Assembly (NCBI GenBank): GCA_945878515.1
Contig: CAMCTL010000154.1
Coordinates: 1-8,165, forward strand
From: Flavobacterium psychrophilum
GTDB lineage: Bacteria; Bacteroidota; Bacteroidia; Flavobacteriales; Flavobacteriaceae
Direction: 5' to 3'
DNA length: 8,165 nucleotides
Shown: piece by piece, positions 1 to 6,660 of the stretch
How positions within the stretch are numbered: the stretch's first letter is position 1
How the letters are laid out: each line of letters begins with the position of its first letter
Made by a program: the position numbers and the translations under genes
Notes under the pieces: generated by a model
Databases searched by the model: none
The model's input: only the letters and a program-made list of their open reading frames with translations
Told to the model about the DNA's origin: nothing

Positions 1-242
1 ATCTCACGATACCTGTTGATTTCTTTCTTTTTCAAGTAATCTAACAAGGCTCTTCTTTTACCTACTAATAGTACCAATGAACGCTCTGTGTTATAATCGT
101 GACGATTTTTTTTCAAGTGCTCCGTAAGGTGGCTAATTCTGTGTGTGAATAGTGCGATTTGTCCTTCTGCAGATCCAGTGTTTTCTGCTTTTCCTCCGTG
201 TTTAGCGAAGATTTCTTCTTTAACTTCTTTTGTTAAATACAT
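1..242 (-). CDS. rpsO: 30S ribosomal protein S15 (partial, C-terminus off the left edge)
   Basis: S15 is a primary-binding protein of the small ribosomal subunit that contacts the central domain of 16S rRNA. The reading frame begins with ATG at 242-240 (MYLTKEVKEEIF) and stays open to base 1, giving 80 complete codons. The family is about 89 residues long, so only some nine residues are missing. The hallmark S15 helices are visible: NTGSAEGQIALFTHRISHLT at about residues 21-40, then a basic stretch with RHDYNTERSLVLLVGKRRAL at about 47-66, and LLDYLKKKE leading to the end. The start is fixed by the conserved N-terminus. No Shine-Dalgarno is seen in the AT-rich leader, as is usual in this phylum. 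The gene runs in the same direction as its upstream neighbour, but a promoter-like box lies between them, so it is probably transcribed on its own. Identification is confident. Confidence 0.96.
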   Translation of the reverse strand, partial: MYLTKEVKEEIFAKHGGKAENTGSAEGQIALFTHRISHLTEHLKKNRHDYNTERSLVLLVGKRRALLDYLKKKEINRYRE

Positions 243-298
243 GCTAATATTATTTAAATAATTGTTATGTATGTTTTACATCTATTGCAAAACGTGTG

Positions 299-306
299 CA
301 AAAGTA
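299..306 (-). promoter_or_regulatory. Putative -7 box of the rpsO promoter
   Basis: Read on the minus strand this is TACTTTTG followed by CA, an exact match to the Bacteroidota -7 consensus TAnnTTTG. It would place the transcription start near 290-295 and give a 5' leader of about 50 nt before the rpsO ATG at 242. No clean TTG stands at the expected -33 position (about 326-330 reads CGGGTT on this strand). Just upstream, 332-357 is an almost pure A/T tract that could act like an UP element. Inferred from the motif only. Confidence 0.5.
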
Positions 307-331
307 GATAATAAATGTGAATTATAACCCG

Positions 332-357
332 AAAAAAAATATTTTTTTTTATTTTTT
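332..357. other. A8-TA-T8 perfect palindrome and T-rich tract in the rpsO upstream region
   Basis: Bases 332-349 form an 18-bp perfect palindrome (eight A, TA, eight T), and a further T run follows to 357. It sits just upstream of the proposed rpsO -7 box and downstream of the stop of the TonB-domain gene. It could be an UP-like element that strengthens a ribosomal-protein promoter. It could also be a weak transcript end for the upstream gene, although the stem has no GC pairs. The 300-base neighbourhood holds no additional coding sequence that I can see. Confidence 0.4.
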
Positions 358-390
358 GAATCGGCGAAGCAATATTGAATTCGAATTATT

Positions 391-1329
391 TTAATTAGCT
401 GAAGCAATTGAAATCGGCAAAGAAAAAGTGCATCGTACCTTACGCCCTCTTTGTACTCCAGGAACCCAACCTTTATAGTTCTTTATTGCTCGAATAGCTT
501 CTTCTCCTGTACCATAACCAAGATCTTTCAATACTTTAATATTAGTCATGCTTCCGTCTATTTCGACAACAAAAGCTAAATAAACTTTACCTTTTAAACC
601 CTCTACATTTGGAGTATTGAAATTTTTAGCAACATGTTCGTAAAAATTTTCCATTCCTTTGACTGGAGTTGGTTTTATTTCTAGTTCAGTATATGGGTAA
701 TCTACAAGTGCCTTATCCGTACTTATTCCCGAGACTAATTTTCCATTGCCGTATGTTTCTTTATAGCTAATATCGTAATGATAACCTTTCCAAAGACCAT
801 GTTTTAAACCATTTTTTATTTCTCCTTTTTCTGATTCATTTTTATCATTAATTTCAAGAAAACCATTTCCATCAATTACTTTTTGCTCGCCTTTTTCATC
901 CCAAAATTGACTTATTTTTATTGAATTGGATAAGTGAAAGTTGCTTGTTTCAAAATCAGTTACTAATTTTTTTGCTCCATTTTCATAAAAATCATATCGT
1001 GTTTGCACGAAACCGTCTTTATAAATATCTATAGATTTTTTTGTTCCACTTTCGTAGAAATAAGTAAAACTGCCTACTTTAGTTTTCTTTTCCGCGGAGT
1101 TTATTGTACCTGCCATTGCAATCTTTCCAGACTTATAATATTCTTTTATCGGGTAAGCATCCAAATTAGGAATTTTTAAATTTTTAATTACCCTAAGGTA
1201 TTTATAATTTTCAAAAGTTCCATACTGTCCTAAAGAATCAATATAAGATATTTCATCGTTATCGGTAACTTGCGCTAAAATGATTTTAGGAACAAAAAGA
1301 AACAATAGCAAAATAATAATCGATTTCAT
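391..1329 (-). CDS. Exported protein with YwqK/MORN-like repeats and a TonB C-terminal domain
   Basis: This 312-residue protein starts with a signal peptide (residues 1-20, MKSIIILLLFLFVPKIILAQ, probable cleavage near AQ; there is no lipobox cysteine). Residues about 61-185 hold repeated short motifs of the form YYKSGK, FYESGTKK, FYENGAKK, FWDEKGEQK and GLKHGLWKGY. These resemble the YwqK-antitoxin/MORN-like repeats common in Bacteroidota. Residues about 222-307 form a TonB C-terminal type domain, including GLKGKVYLAFVVEIDGSM, the EEAIRAIKNYKGWVPG block and a final beta strand. Secreted Bacteroidota proteins of this build are widespread and usually annotated as energy transducer TonB, but this one has a cleavable signal instead of an N-terminal membrane anchor plus proline-rich linker. 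A classical TonB role is therefore doubtful, and a periplasmic or envelope protein of unknown function is more likely. The ATG at 1329 begins directly at the signal peptide. It follows the DASH cryptochrome gene by 68 bp. Confidence 0.85.
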   Translation of the reverse strand: MKSIIILLLFLFVPKIILAQVTDNDEISYIDSLGQYGTFENYKYLRVIKNLKIPNLDAYPIKEYYKSGKIAMAGTINSAEKKTKVGSFTYFYESGTKKSIDIYKDGFVQTRYDFYENGAKKLVTDFETSNFHLSNSIKISQFWDEKGEQKVIDGNGFLEINDKNESEKGEIKNGLKHGLWKGYHYDISYKETYGNGKLVSGISTDKALVDYPYTELEIKPTPVKGMENFYEHVAKNFNTPNVEGLKGKVYLAFVVEIDGSMTNIKVLKDLGYGTGEEAIRAIKNYKGWVPGVQRGRKVRCTFSLPISIASAN

Positions 1330-1357
1330 AAAAAAGCAGGTTAATTGAAAAGCGAAT

Positions 1358-1372
1358 GTACTACTTTAGTAC
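1358..1372. repeat. Short perfect inverted repeat upstream of the TonB-domain gene
   Basis: GTACTA (1358-1363) and TAGTAC (1367-1372) form a perfect 6-bp inverted repeat around a CTT spacer, in the 68-bp gap between the DASH cryptochrome stop and the start of the TonB-domain gene. On the minus strand TACATTCG (1354-1361), one base off the TAnnTTTG box, overlaps its edge. It could be a small operator or a hairpin. The stem is short and has no U tract, so terminator function is not supported. Confidence 0.3.
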
Positions 1373-1397
1373 TACAATTAAAATAATAAATATATAT

Positions 1398-2702
1398 TTA
1401 CTTAGTATTGATTTCGGTCAACCACAACTTTCTAAACGCTTTATTTTTATCATAATCACTCGCTTGTTTTTCGATATTAAAATAGCGATGTCCACGAGGA
1501 TCGTTTCCAACACCAGCTAAATATGCCCAATTTCCCCAATTGCTGCTTACGTCATAATCTATTAATTGCTCCTCAAAATAGGCTGCGCCAAAGCGCCAAT
1601 CCATATTAAGTTCATTGCAAAAATAACTCGCTACATTTTGTCTTCCTCTGTTGCTCATAAAACCGGTAAGTTTCAATTCGAGCATATTGGCATTGATAAA
1701 ATCAGAATCCGTTGATCCGTTTATCCATTGCGAAAGAAATTTTTCGTTCAATGATTTCGAATTGACTTTTTCGGCTTTAATTCCGCCGTACAAGAAAAAC
1801 TTGGTTTGGTGTTTTTTGAACATAAATCTAAAAAAATCTCTCCACAGCAATTCAAATATCAACCAATAAGTAGAATCATTAGCTCCAAATTCTTTTTCAT
1901 ATTGCTTTATTTCATTATAAATAAATCGTGGCGAAATACAACCCATTGCCAACCAAGCCGAAAACTTTGAGGAATAATCTGCGCCAACCATTCCGTTTCG
2001 GGTTTCTTTATAGCTAGACAAACATTTTGTGTTGTAAAAATAATGGTTCAACCGATTAATCGCCTCTGTTTCGCCACCTTTAAATTGAATTGCAGCGCGG
2101 GCGTCAATTGGCGAAAAAACCAACCCCAAATCTTCTAAAGTGGGCAATTTTAACCCAGGGATTTCAGGCGAGATAATTTGTAAAGGTTTATCGAATGGCT
2201 TTCGGATTGTAGCATCTTTCTCGGTTTTTTTACGAAAACTGGTAAAAACATCTGGGATATCTTTGATAGAAAAAGGCAAATCTTGGGCGTGATACAAGGT
2301 GCTTGTGCTGTAAGTTTCTAATTCGCAACGCAATTTAAACAATTCGTCTTGCACTAATTTCTCGTTTAGTCTTTCTTCAAAAGCCACTTCTCGTTTAGCA
2401 AAGACTTTTTGTGCTTTGTGTTCTTGTACAATTTTGGGAATTTCAACTTCGGGTTTTCCTTTCAAAATAAGTAATCCAGAACCTAATTTTCGCAAATTAT
2501 TATCTAAATCTTGTAATGATTCCAATAAAAATTGGGCTCTATAATTCCCAGTCTTTTTGAATCCATATTTGGTAGTTTCAAAATGAGAATCTTCAAAACA
2601 ATACACGGGAATTATCTGATCACTTTGCGCAATGGCTTTGACAAGTGTTTCGTTGTCTTCTAATCTTAAATCGGTTTTAAACCAAACTATGGAGGTTTTC
2701 AT
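1398..2702 (-). CDS. DASH-family cryptochrome / photolyase
   Basis: Cry-DASH proteins are FAD flavoproteins of the photolyase superfamily that use blue light, mainly to repair cyclobutane pyrimidine dimers in single-stranded DNA; some also signal. The 434-residue protein has the N-terminal antenna domain (MKTSIVWFKTDLRLEDNETL, residues 1 to about 130) and the C-terminal FAD domain (about 205-430). DASH-typical blocks are clear: GGETEAINRLNHYF (209-222), YKETRNGMVGADYSSKFSAW (231-250), LAMGCISPRF (251-260), TGFMSNRGRQNVASYF (346-361), and SNWGNW followed by GVGNDPRGHRYFNI (387-410). N388 aligns with the Asn that contacts flavin N5, and W369 and W392 with the two inner members of the photolyase Trp triad; the third, surface Trp is not obvious. 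The start is fixed by the conserved first strand. It lies 55 bp downstream of a second photolyase on the same strand, which points to a light-damage repair pair. Confidence 0.94.
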   Translation of the reverse strand: MKTSIVWFKTDLRLEDNETLVKAIAQSDQIIPVYCFEDSHFETTKYGFKKTGNYRAQFLLESLQDLDNNLRKLGSGLLILKGKPEVEIPKIVQEHKAQKVFAKREVAFEERLNEKLVQDELFKLRCELETYSTSTLYHAQDLPFSIKDIPDVFTSFRKKTEKDATIRKPFDKPLQIISPEIPGLKLPTLEDLGLVFSPIDARAAIQFKGGETEAINRLNHYFYNTKCLSSYKETRNGMVGADYSSKFSAWLAMGCISPRFIYNEIKQYEKEFGANDSTYWLIFELLWRDFFRFMFKKHQTKFFLYGGIKAEKVNSKSLNEKFLSQWINGSTDSDFINANMLELKLTGFMSNRGRQNVASYFCNELNMDWRFGAAYFEEQLIDYDVSSNWGNWAYLAGVGNDPRGHRYFNIEKQASDYDKNKAFRKLWLTEINTK

Positions 2703-2719
2703 TTGTCTTTTTGTTTCAG

Positions 2720-2740
2720 GTTTAAAGTTTAAAGTTTAAA
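2720..2740. repeat. Three tandem copies of the heptamer GTTTAAA
   Basis: Three perfect copies of GTTTAAA stand head to tail in the 55-bp gap between the two photolyase genes. The last copy and flanking bases (AAGTTTAA, 2732-2739) can pair with TTAAACTT (2752-2759), which overlaps the stop codon of the upstream gene, to give an 8-bp AT stem with a 12-base loop. There is no U tract, so a terminator is unlikely. It may be a slippage-prone simple repeat or a leader structure ahead of the DASH cryptochrome. Confidence 0.6.
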
Positions 2741-2757
2741 TTTCTGTGAACTTAAAC

Positions 2758-4293
2758 TTATAAATTTTCAATATCATTCATATATTTTTCAGCTTGTTGC
2801 AATAACTCGGCTTTGGCTTCGGGTTGAATTTTTCGCCAAACATTGTACATCATTCCAATACGTGGATTTTTGCCTAATTTACCTTCATTTTTATCATAAA
2901 AATTCCAGTATAAACTATTGAATGGACAGGATTTATCTCCAGTTTTTAACGCTTTTTTGTAGAAGCACGACCCGCAATAATGACTCATTTTATCAATATA
3001 CGAAGCGGAACTTACATAAGGTTTTGTGCCTACAATTCCGCCATCGGCAAACTGGCTCATTCCACGAGTGTTGGTGATTTCGACCCATTCAATAGCATCA
3101 ATATAAATTCCGAGATACCAAGCATCGACTTCGTCAGGGTGAATCCCAGCCAAAAGTGCAAAATTCCCAGTAATCATTAGCCGTTGAATGTGATGTGCGT
3201 AAGCAAAATCTAACGATTGGTTGATGACATCTTTCAAACAATTCATTTTGGTTTTTCCGGTCCAAAACCAATCGGGCAATTTATTTTTGTGGTCGAAAAA
3301 ATTCATCGAGGCATAGTCAGGCATTTTGTTCCAATAAATTCCTCGCATATACTCGCGCCAGCCAATAATTTGCCTAACAAAACCTTCCAACTGATTGTAT
3401 TCTATTTCGTTAGGGCGGTTTTCCCATTCTTGAATGGCTCTATTGATGACTTCCAATGGAGAAATTAATTTGCAATTCATCGAAAACGAAAGTCGAGCGT
3501 GATACAACGACCATTCGTTGGGCGTCATTGCATCTTGATAACTTCCAAAAAGCGACAAACATTCAGTAGCAAAAAACTCTAATAATTCCAGTGATTGCTT
3601 TCGGTTTATGGGCCAAACGAAATTTTTGGCGTCAATGTTTCCAATGGTTCTAATATCGGTTTTTTGGATTTCAGTCAGAATTTCCGAAACATCATTATTG
3701 AAAACCAAAGGCGGAGTTGGCTTGTGATCTTTGGGTAATTTTTTGCGATTTTCACCATCATAATTCCATTGACCTGTCAAAGGTTTATCGCCTTGCATCA
3801 AAACATTGTGTTTTTTTCGCATTTTATGATAAAAACTTTCCATAAGAAAAGTTCTTTTGCCTTCAAATAAATCTCCTAATTCGCTTCTAAAGCTCATAAA
3901 ATGTTCCGAATCCACAACCGAAGTAGAAATCGAAAGCGATTTGCAGCAGTTTTTCAATAATTCGTCCAATCGATACTCGTCTGGTAATTGATATTCAAAA
4001 TGGGTGCATTGTTCTTTTTCGATTAACTGTTGAATGTTTTTATCAAACGATTGCAAATTATTTTCATCATTCAATTGAAAATAAATCACGTTATGATTTG
4101 CTTCTTTTAATTCTTTAGCAAAATTTTGCATAGCCGAAAAGAAACCTACAATTTTTTGGATGTGATGTTTAGCATAATCCGTTTCGGTGCGGATTTCCAT
4201 CGCGACATAAATAACCGAATTATCAACTGTTTTATACCAAGAATGGTTTATGTTTAATTGATCCCCGAGAATTAATCGTAAAGTTTTTTGCAT
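2758..4293 (-). CDS. Iron-sulfur bacterial (6-4) photolyase, PhrB/FeS-BCP family
   Basis: FeS-BCP proteins (PhrB of Agrobacterium, CryB of Rhodobacter) are FAD enzymes with a [4Fe-4S] cluster and a ribityllumazine antenna; PhrB repairs (6-4) photoproducts. The 511-residue length fits. The N-terminal domain opens with LRLILGDQL (residues 5-13). The four cluster cysteines are present as C352 (MNCLKD), C440 and C443 (YCGSC) and C456 (KSCPF), each two residues beyond the PhrB positions as I recall them (350, 438, 441, 454). The active-site pair H367/H368 in AYAHHIQRLMITGN matches PhrB His365/His366, and W344, W392 and Y393 match its electron-transfer residues. All key residues are therefore intact and the enzyme should be functional. 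The ATG at 4293 directly precedes the conserved first strand. It lies 136 bp downstream of apaG and 55 bp upstream of the DASH cryptochrome. No exact TAnnTTTG box was found in the 136-bp gap. Confidence 0.94.
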   Translation of the reverse strand: MQKTLRLILGDQLNINHSWYKTVDNSVIYVAMEIRTETDYAKHHIQKIVGFFSAMQNFAKELKEANHNVIYFQLNDENNLQSFDKNIQQLIEKEQCTHFEYQLPDEYRLDELLKNCCKSLSISTSVVDSEHFMSFRSELGDLFEGKRTFLMESFYHKMRKKHNVLMQGDKPLTGQWNYDGENRKKLPKDHKPTPPLVFNNDVSEILTEIQKTDIRTIGNIDAKNFVWPINRKQSLELLEFFATECLSLFGSYQDAMTPNEWSLYHARLSFSMNCKLISPLEVINRAIQEWENRPNEIEYNQLEGFVRQIIGWREYMRGIYWNKMPDYASMNFFDHKNKLPDWFWTGKTKMNCLKDVINQSLDFAYAHHIQRLMITGNFALLAGIHPDEVDAWYLGIYIDAIEWVEITNTRGMSQFADGGIVGTKPYVSSASYIDKMSHYCGSCFYKKALKTGDKSCPFNSLYWNFYDKNEGKLGKNPRIGMMYNVWRKIQPEAKAELLQQAEKYMNDIENL

Positions 4294-4429
4294 AAAATTG
4301 GTTTATCAAAACCACTAAATTAGAAAATCTTATCCAGTGTAATAATTTTTTTCAATCCAATCTAGAGCAAAAAAGATTATGCAACCTAACAAAACTTTGT
4401 AGTAGAATAAAAAAATAATGTAAAGTGAA

Positions 4430-4816
4430 TTAATTCATAGCAAACGGTGCGCACAATTTGAATGAAGGTACGATCACTCTGAAATTTCTTGTGGAAGTAA
4501 AATTGACCATATTGAAATAGCCCTTCATGGCTCCGTAGGGTGAAGCCAACAAACAACCAGAATTGTAAGTATGTAATTCACCTGGTTTTAAAACAGGTTT
4601 TTTACCAATAACACCTTCTCCATCAACCACTTCGTTACTGTTTAAAGAATCAAAAATCTCCCAATGACGCGTTATTAGCTGAACAGTGTCCTTGCTGTGG
4701 TTTTCAATTGTTACTTCATAACTAAAAGCAAAATGAATCTTGTAGTTTTTGAAATAAGTTCCTTCAAAACTTGTTAAAACCGAAATCTTTATACCTCTTG
4801 TTATTTGAGAAACCAT
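4430..4816 (-). CDS. apaG: ApaG domain protein
   Basis: ApaG (DUF525) is a small beta-sandwich protein. Its name comes from the ap4A hydrolase operon of enterobacteria, and mutants in Salmonella affect cobalt/magnesium efflux; its biochemical role is unsettled. The 128-residue length is normal. Family motifs are clear: FSYEVTIENHSKDTVQL at about residues 31-47, the RHW triplet at 50-52, GEGVIGKKPVLKPGE at 66-80, and SPYGAMKGYFNMV at 92-104. The start at 4816 gives the usual short N-terminal strand MVSQITRGIKISV. It sits 79 bp downstream of the Plug gene stop. There is no apaH or ksgA beside it, so the enterobacterial context is not kept. No exact TAnnTTTG box is visible in the upstream gap, which allows read-through from the Plug gene. 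Confidence 0.94.
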   Translation of the reverse strand: MVSQITRGIKISVLTSFEGTYFKNYKIHFAFSYEVTIENHSKDTVQLITRHWEIFDSLNSNEVVDGEGVIGKKPVLKPGELHTYNSGCLLASPYGAMKGYFNMVNFTSTRNFRVIVPSFKLCAPFAMN

Positions 4817-4895
4817 ACAAAATTGATGCTTAAAAATATTTAGAATGTAAAATTACAAAAAAAAGAGTTATTTGACCTTTTTTGAGAAATGTTTT

Positions 4896-6149
4896 TTAAT
4901 TGGTCACCACACTCGAATTTGTTGTTGCCTTGCCGATTACCTTTTGGTAGCGGTCATTGTTTTCGCGGTAATATACTAGAACTGTATAATCGTTTTCGGT
5001 TTGCCAGAAATTGCCATCCACGGCCTGTTCACCATCAATATTTCCTTTTTCGTCAGCGATTTGGTATTGAAAATTGGTGAAGCCTTGTTTAATCAAAATA
5101 GCCTTTTCGAAAATATTTTTTTCTGTATTGAAATCCATTTTGCATTCGGGTGACAGGCTGTAATTATTGAACATTCCGGTAATATAAATACTTTTACTTT
5201 TTACAGAAATGGGAGCTGAAAGGCTAAAATAAACCCAAACATAATCGGCTTCAATTTCGTTTTGTATACTGTTTAGACTCCTAATTACATAATTGCCATT
5301 TACGTCTGGAAACAAAGTATATTGTAAATTTTTCCTGCTAGCATTAGTGAATAAATACGAATTATAAATTCCGTTAGCCGAATCTATTCGAGAGATAGCG
5401 TTCCCAGCTGCCCTAATATTGCTGTTGTCAAAATATAAGAATTCATTTCCAGCCCAAAATTGAGTTTCTGTATCGTACTTGTATATTAAATCATTCCCTA
5501 TAGTATATTGTGGAGGAATGTTTTTGATTGTACTATTCAACTGTCCGTTTTGAAACAATGCCACTTTTATATTTTCCAAAGGGTTTTGAAAATTGATGCT
5601 GAGAGACTTAATTGAAAAATCTATGTTGTGTTTGAATTCTAAATAATTTGCGGCTCTTGCTCTTTTAATTTGCATCGGAATGGTTACAAGATCCTCGTAA
5701 ACGATAAATTTTCTTGACAAAATAACCTCTTTACTTTCGTCTAAAATTTTTAAAATATAATTGCCGCTGATTCGCAATTGCATGAACTGATTTGGAATAG
5801 GCAATTTGTAATGCGAATAAATTTGCAAAGTATTTATAGAGTTTTCATACCCTAGTATCCTTTGTCCGTCAAAACCTTTGATATAGTCCGTTTTTGGAAT
5901 ATCGGTTGGATTCCAATTGTAGTTACAATGTACAATTTCGAAATAATAATTGGCTTCATTGCCGTACAAATCATCAAACTGAAATTGGAAACCGTCGCCT
6001 AGCTTAAAAACTGGAACTACATTCTGATTATTTTGCACAAAAGACACCGTCTTAATATTAAAAGGCGGAATAACCTCGATTTGCGTTTGTGCACGAACCG
6101 AATTGACAATAAAAATTAATGCTATTACTCGAAGAAAATCTTTATACAT
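4896..6149 (-). CDS. Type IX secretion system Plug protein (DUF5103 family)
   Basis: This 417-residue protein belongs to the DUF5103 family. Its Flavobacterium johnsoniae member was seen in the SprA structure as Plug, which caps the periplasmic mouth of the SprA outer-membrane pore when the PorV shuttle is absent. Visible features are a signal peptide (residues 1-20, MYKDFLRVIALIFIVNSVRA, then QTQ), the N-terminal domain with PVFKLGDGFQFQFDDL (46-61) and EIVHCNYNWNPTD (71-83), the central block LRISGNYILKILDE (125-138) and RKFIVYEDLV (146-155), and a C-terminal beta domain with VYFSLSAPI, ITGMFNNYSLSPECKMDFN (about 307-341) and GFTNFQYQIAD. Length and order fit the family, so the gene looks intact. 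It follows the exosortase F-associated gene by 67 bp and precedes apaG by 79 bp. The family assignment is strong; the SprA-capping role is transferred from F. johnsoniae and not shown here. Confidence 0.88.
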   Translation of the reverse strand: MYKDFLRVIALIFIVNSVRAQTQIEVIPPFNIKTVSFVQNNQNVVPVFKLGDGFQFQFDDLYGNEANYYFEIVHCNYNWNPTDIPKTDYIKGFDGQRILGYENSINTLQIYSHYKLPIPNQFMQLRISGNYILKILDESKEVILSRKFIVYEDLVTIPMQIKRARAANYLEFKHNIDFSIKSLSINFQNPLENIKVALFQNGQLNSTIKNIPPQYTIGNDLIYKYDTETQFWAGNEFLYFDNSNIRAAGNAISRIDSANGIYNSYLFTNASRKNLQYTLFPDVNGNYVIRSLNSIQNEIEADYVWVYFSLSAPISVKSKSIYITGMFNNYSLSPECKMDFNTEKNIFEKAILIKQGFTNFQYQIADEKGNIDGEQAVDGNFWQTENDYTVLVYYRENNDRYQKVIGKATTNSSVVTN

Positions 6150-6216
6150 AATTTTTTAATTTGAAAATTGTAGCAAACAAAACGCAATATAACTAGCATT
6201 TTAGACCAATCAACCT

Positions 6217-6660
6217 TTAAGGCTTTTGCTTTTGAAAATAAAATGCAGGAACAAACAAGAGCAAAAAAATAGGCTGAATTAAAAAACGTCTAACATAAAA
6301 TAGACTCATTTTATCAACTTCGTCGTTGTTCGTAACAATAAAAAAGAAAGCCCCGATTAGAATTACGAAAAATATGAAATACAAAACTGAAGCAAATTTA
6401 ACAGCGTCAACATCTTTGAACAAAATGTATATAATTGCTAATGAAATGATGGTATTCAAAAAATACCTCCAAAACAACCCAAAGAATAATTGGATTTTAT
6501 TGGTTTGTGGGATAGGCAAATTTTGATAATCGGACTTAAAATAATCTAAAAATGGATCATAAAACAAATTGTCTTCATAAGCTCGAATTAGAGCCAATAA
6601 AACAACAAAAATGATTGAAGATGCAATACTAACCTTATGATCAACTATTTTTTTTAGCAT
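6217..6660 (-). CDS. Exosortase F system-associated membrane protein
   Basis: A 147-residue integral membrane protein that overlaps the 3' end of xrtF by 20 bp. It matches in size, position and character the small protein always found next to xrtF in flavobacteria (exosortase F-associated family). Hydrophobic segments lie at about residues 11-28, 64-81, 86-108 and 125-142, suggesting four membrane spans. The first loop carries AYEDNLFYDPFLDYFKSDY (27-45), and the last span is preceded by MSLFYVRRFLIQP (118-130), both likely family signatures. Its biochemical role is unknown; the tight overlap implies translational coupling and a stoichiometric partner or accessory for XrtF. The ATG at 6660 is the first in frame and keeps a short basic N-terminus (MLKKIVDHK). 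The assignment rests on context together with recalled family features. Confidence 0.85.
   Translation of the reverse strand: MLKKIVDHKVSIASSIIFVVLLALIRAYEDNLFYDPFLDYFKSDYQNLPIPQTNKIQLFFGLFWRYFLNTIISLAIIYILFKDVDAVKFASVLYFIFFVILIGAFFFIVTNNDEVDKMSLFYVRRFLIQPIFLLLFVPAFYFQKQKP

Noticed and set aside
4294..4429. Promoter for the photolyase genes in the 136-bp gap after apaG
   Set aside because: I found no exact TAnnTTTG on the minus strand; TGGTTTTG near 4315 is one base off but has no well-placed partner.
4857..4884. Terminator between the Plug gene and apaG on the minus strand
   Set aside because: The A/T stem has one GC pair and an 11-base loop. The T run is suggestive, but the hairpin is too weak to call.
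4889..5080. Plus-strand frame inside the Plug gene; similar ones at 1651-1869, 2980-3180, 3217-3468 and 6326-6526
   Set aside because: All are shadows antisense to confidently identified genes, with no signal peptide or domain of their own.
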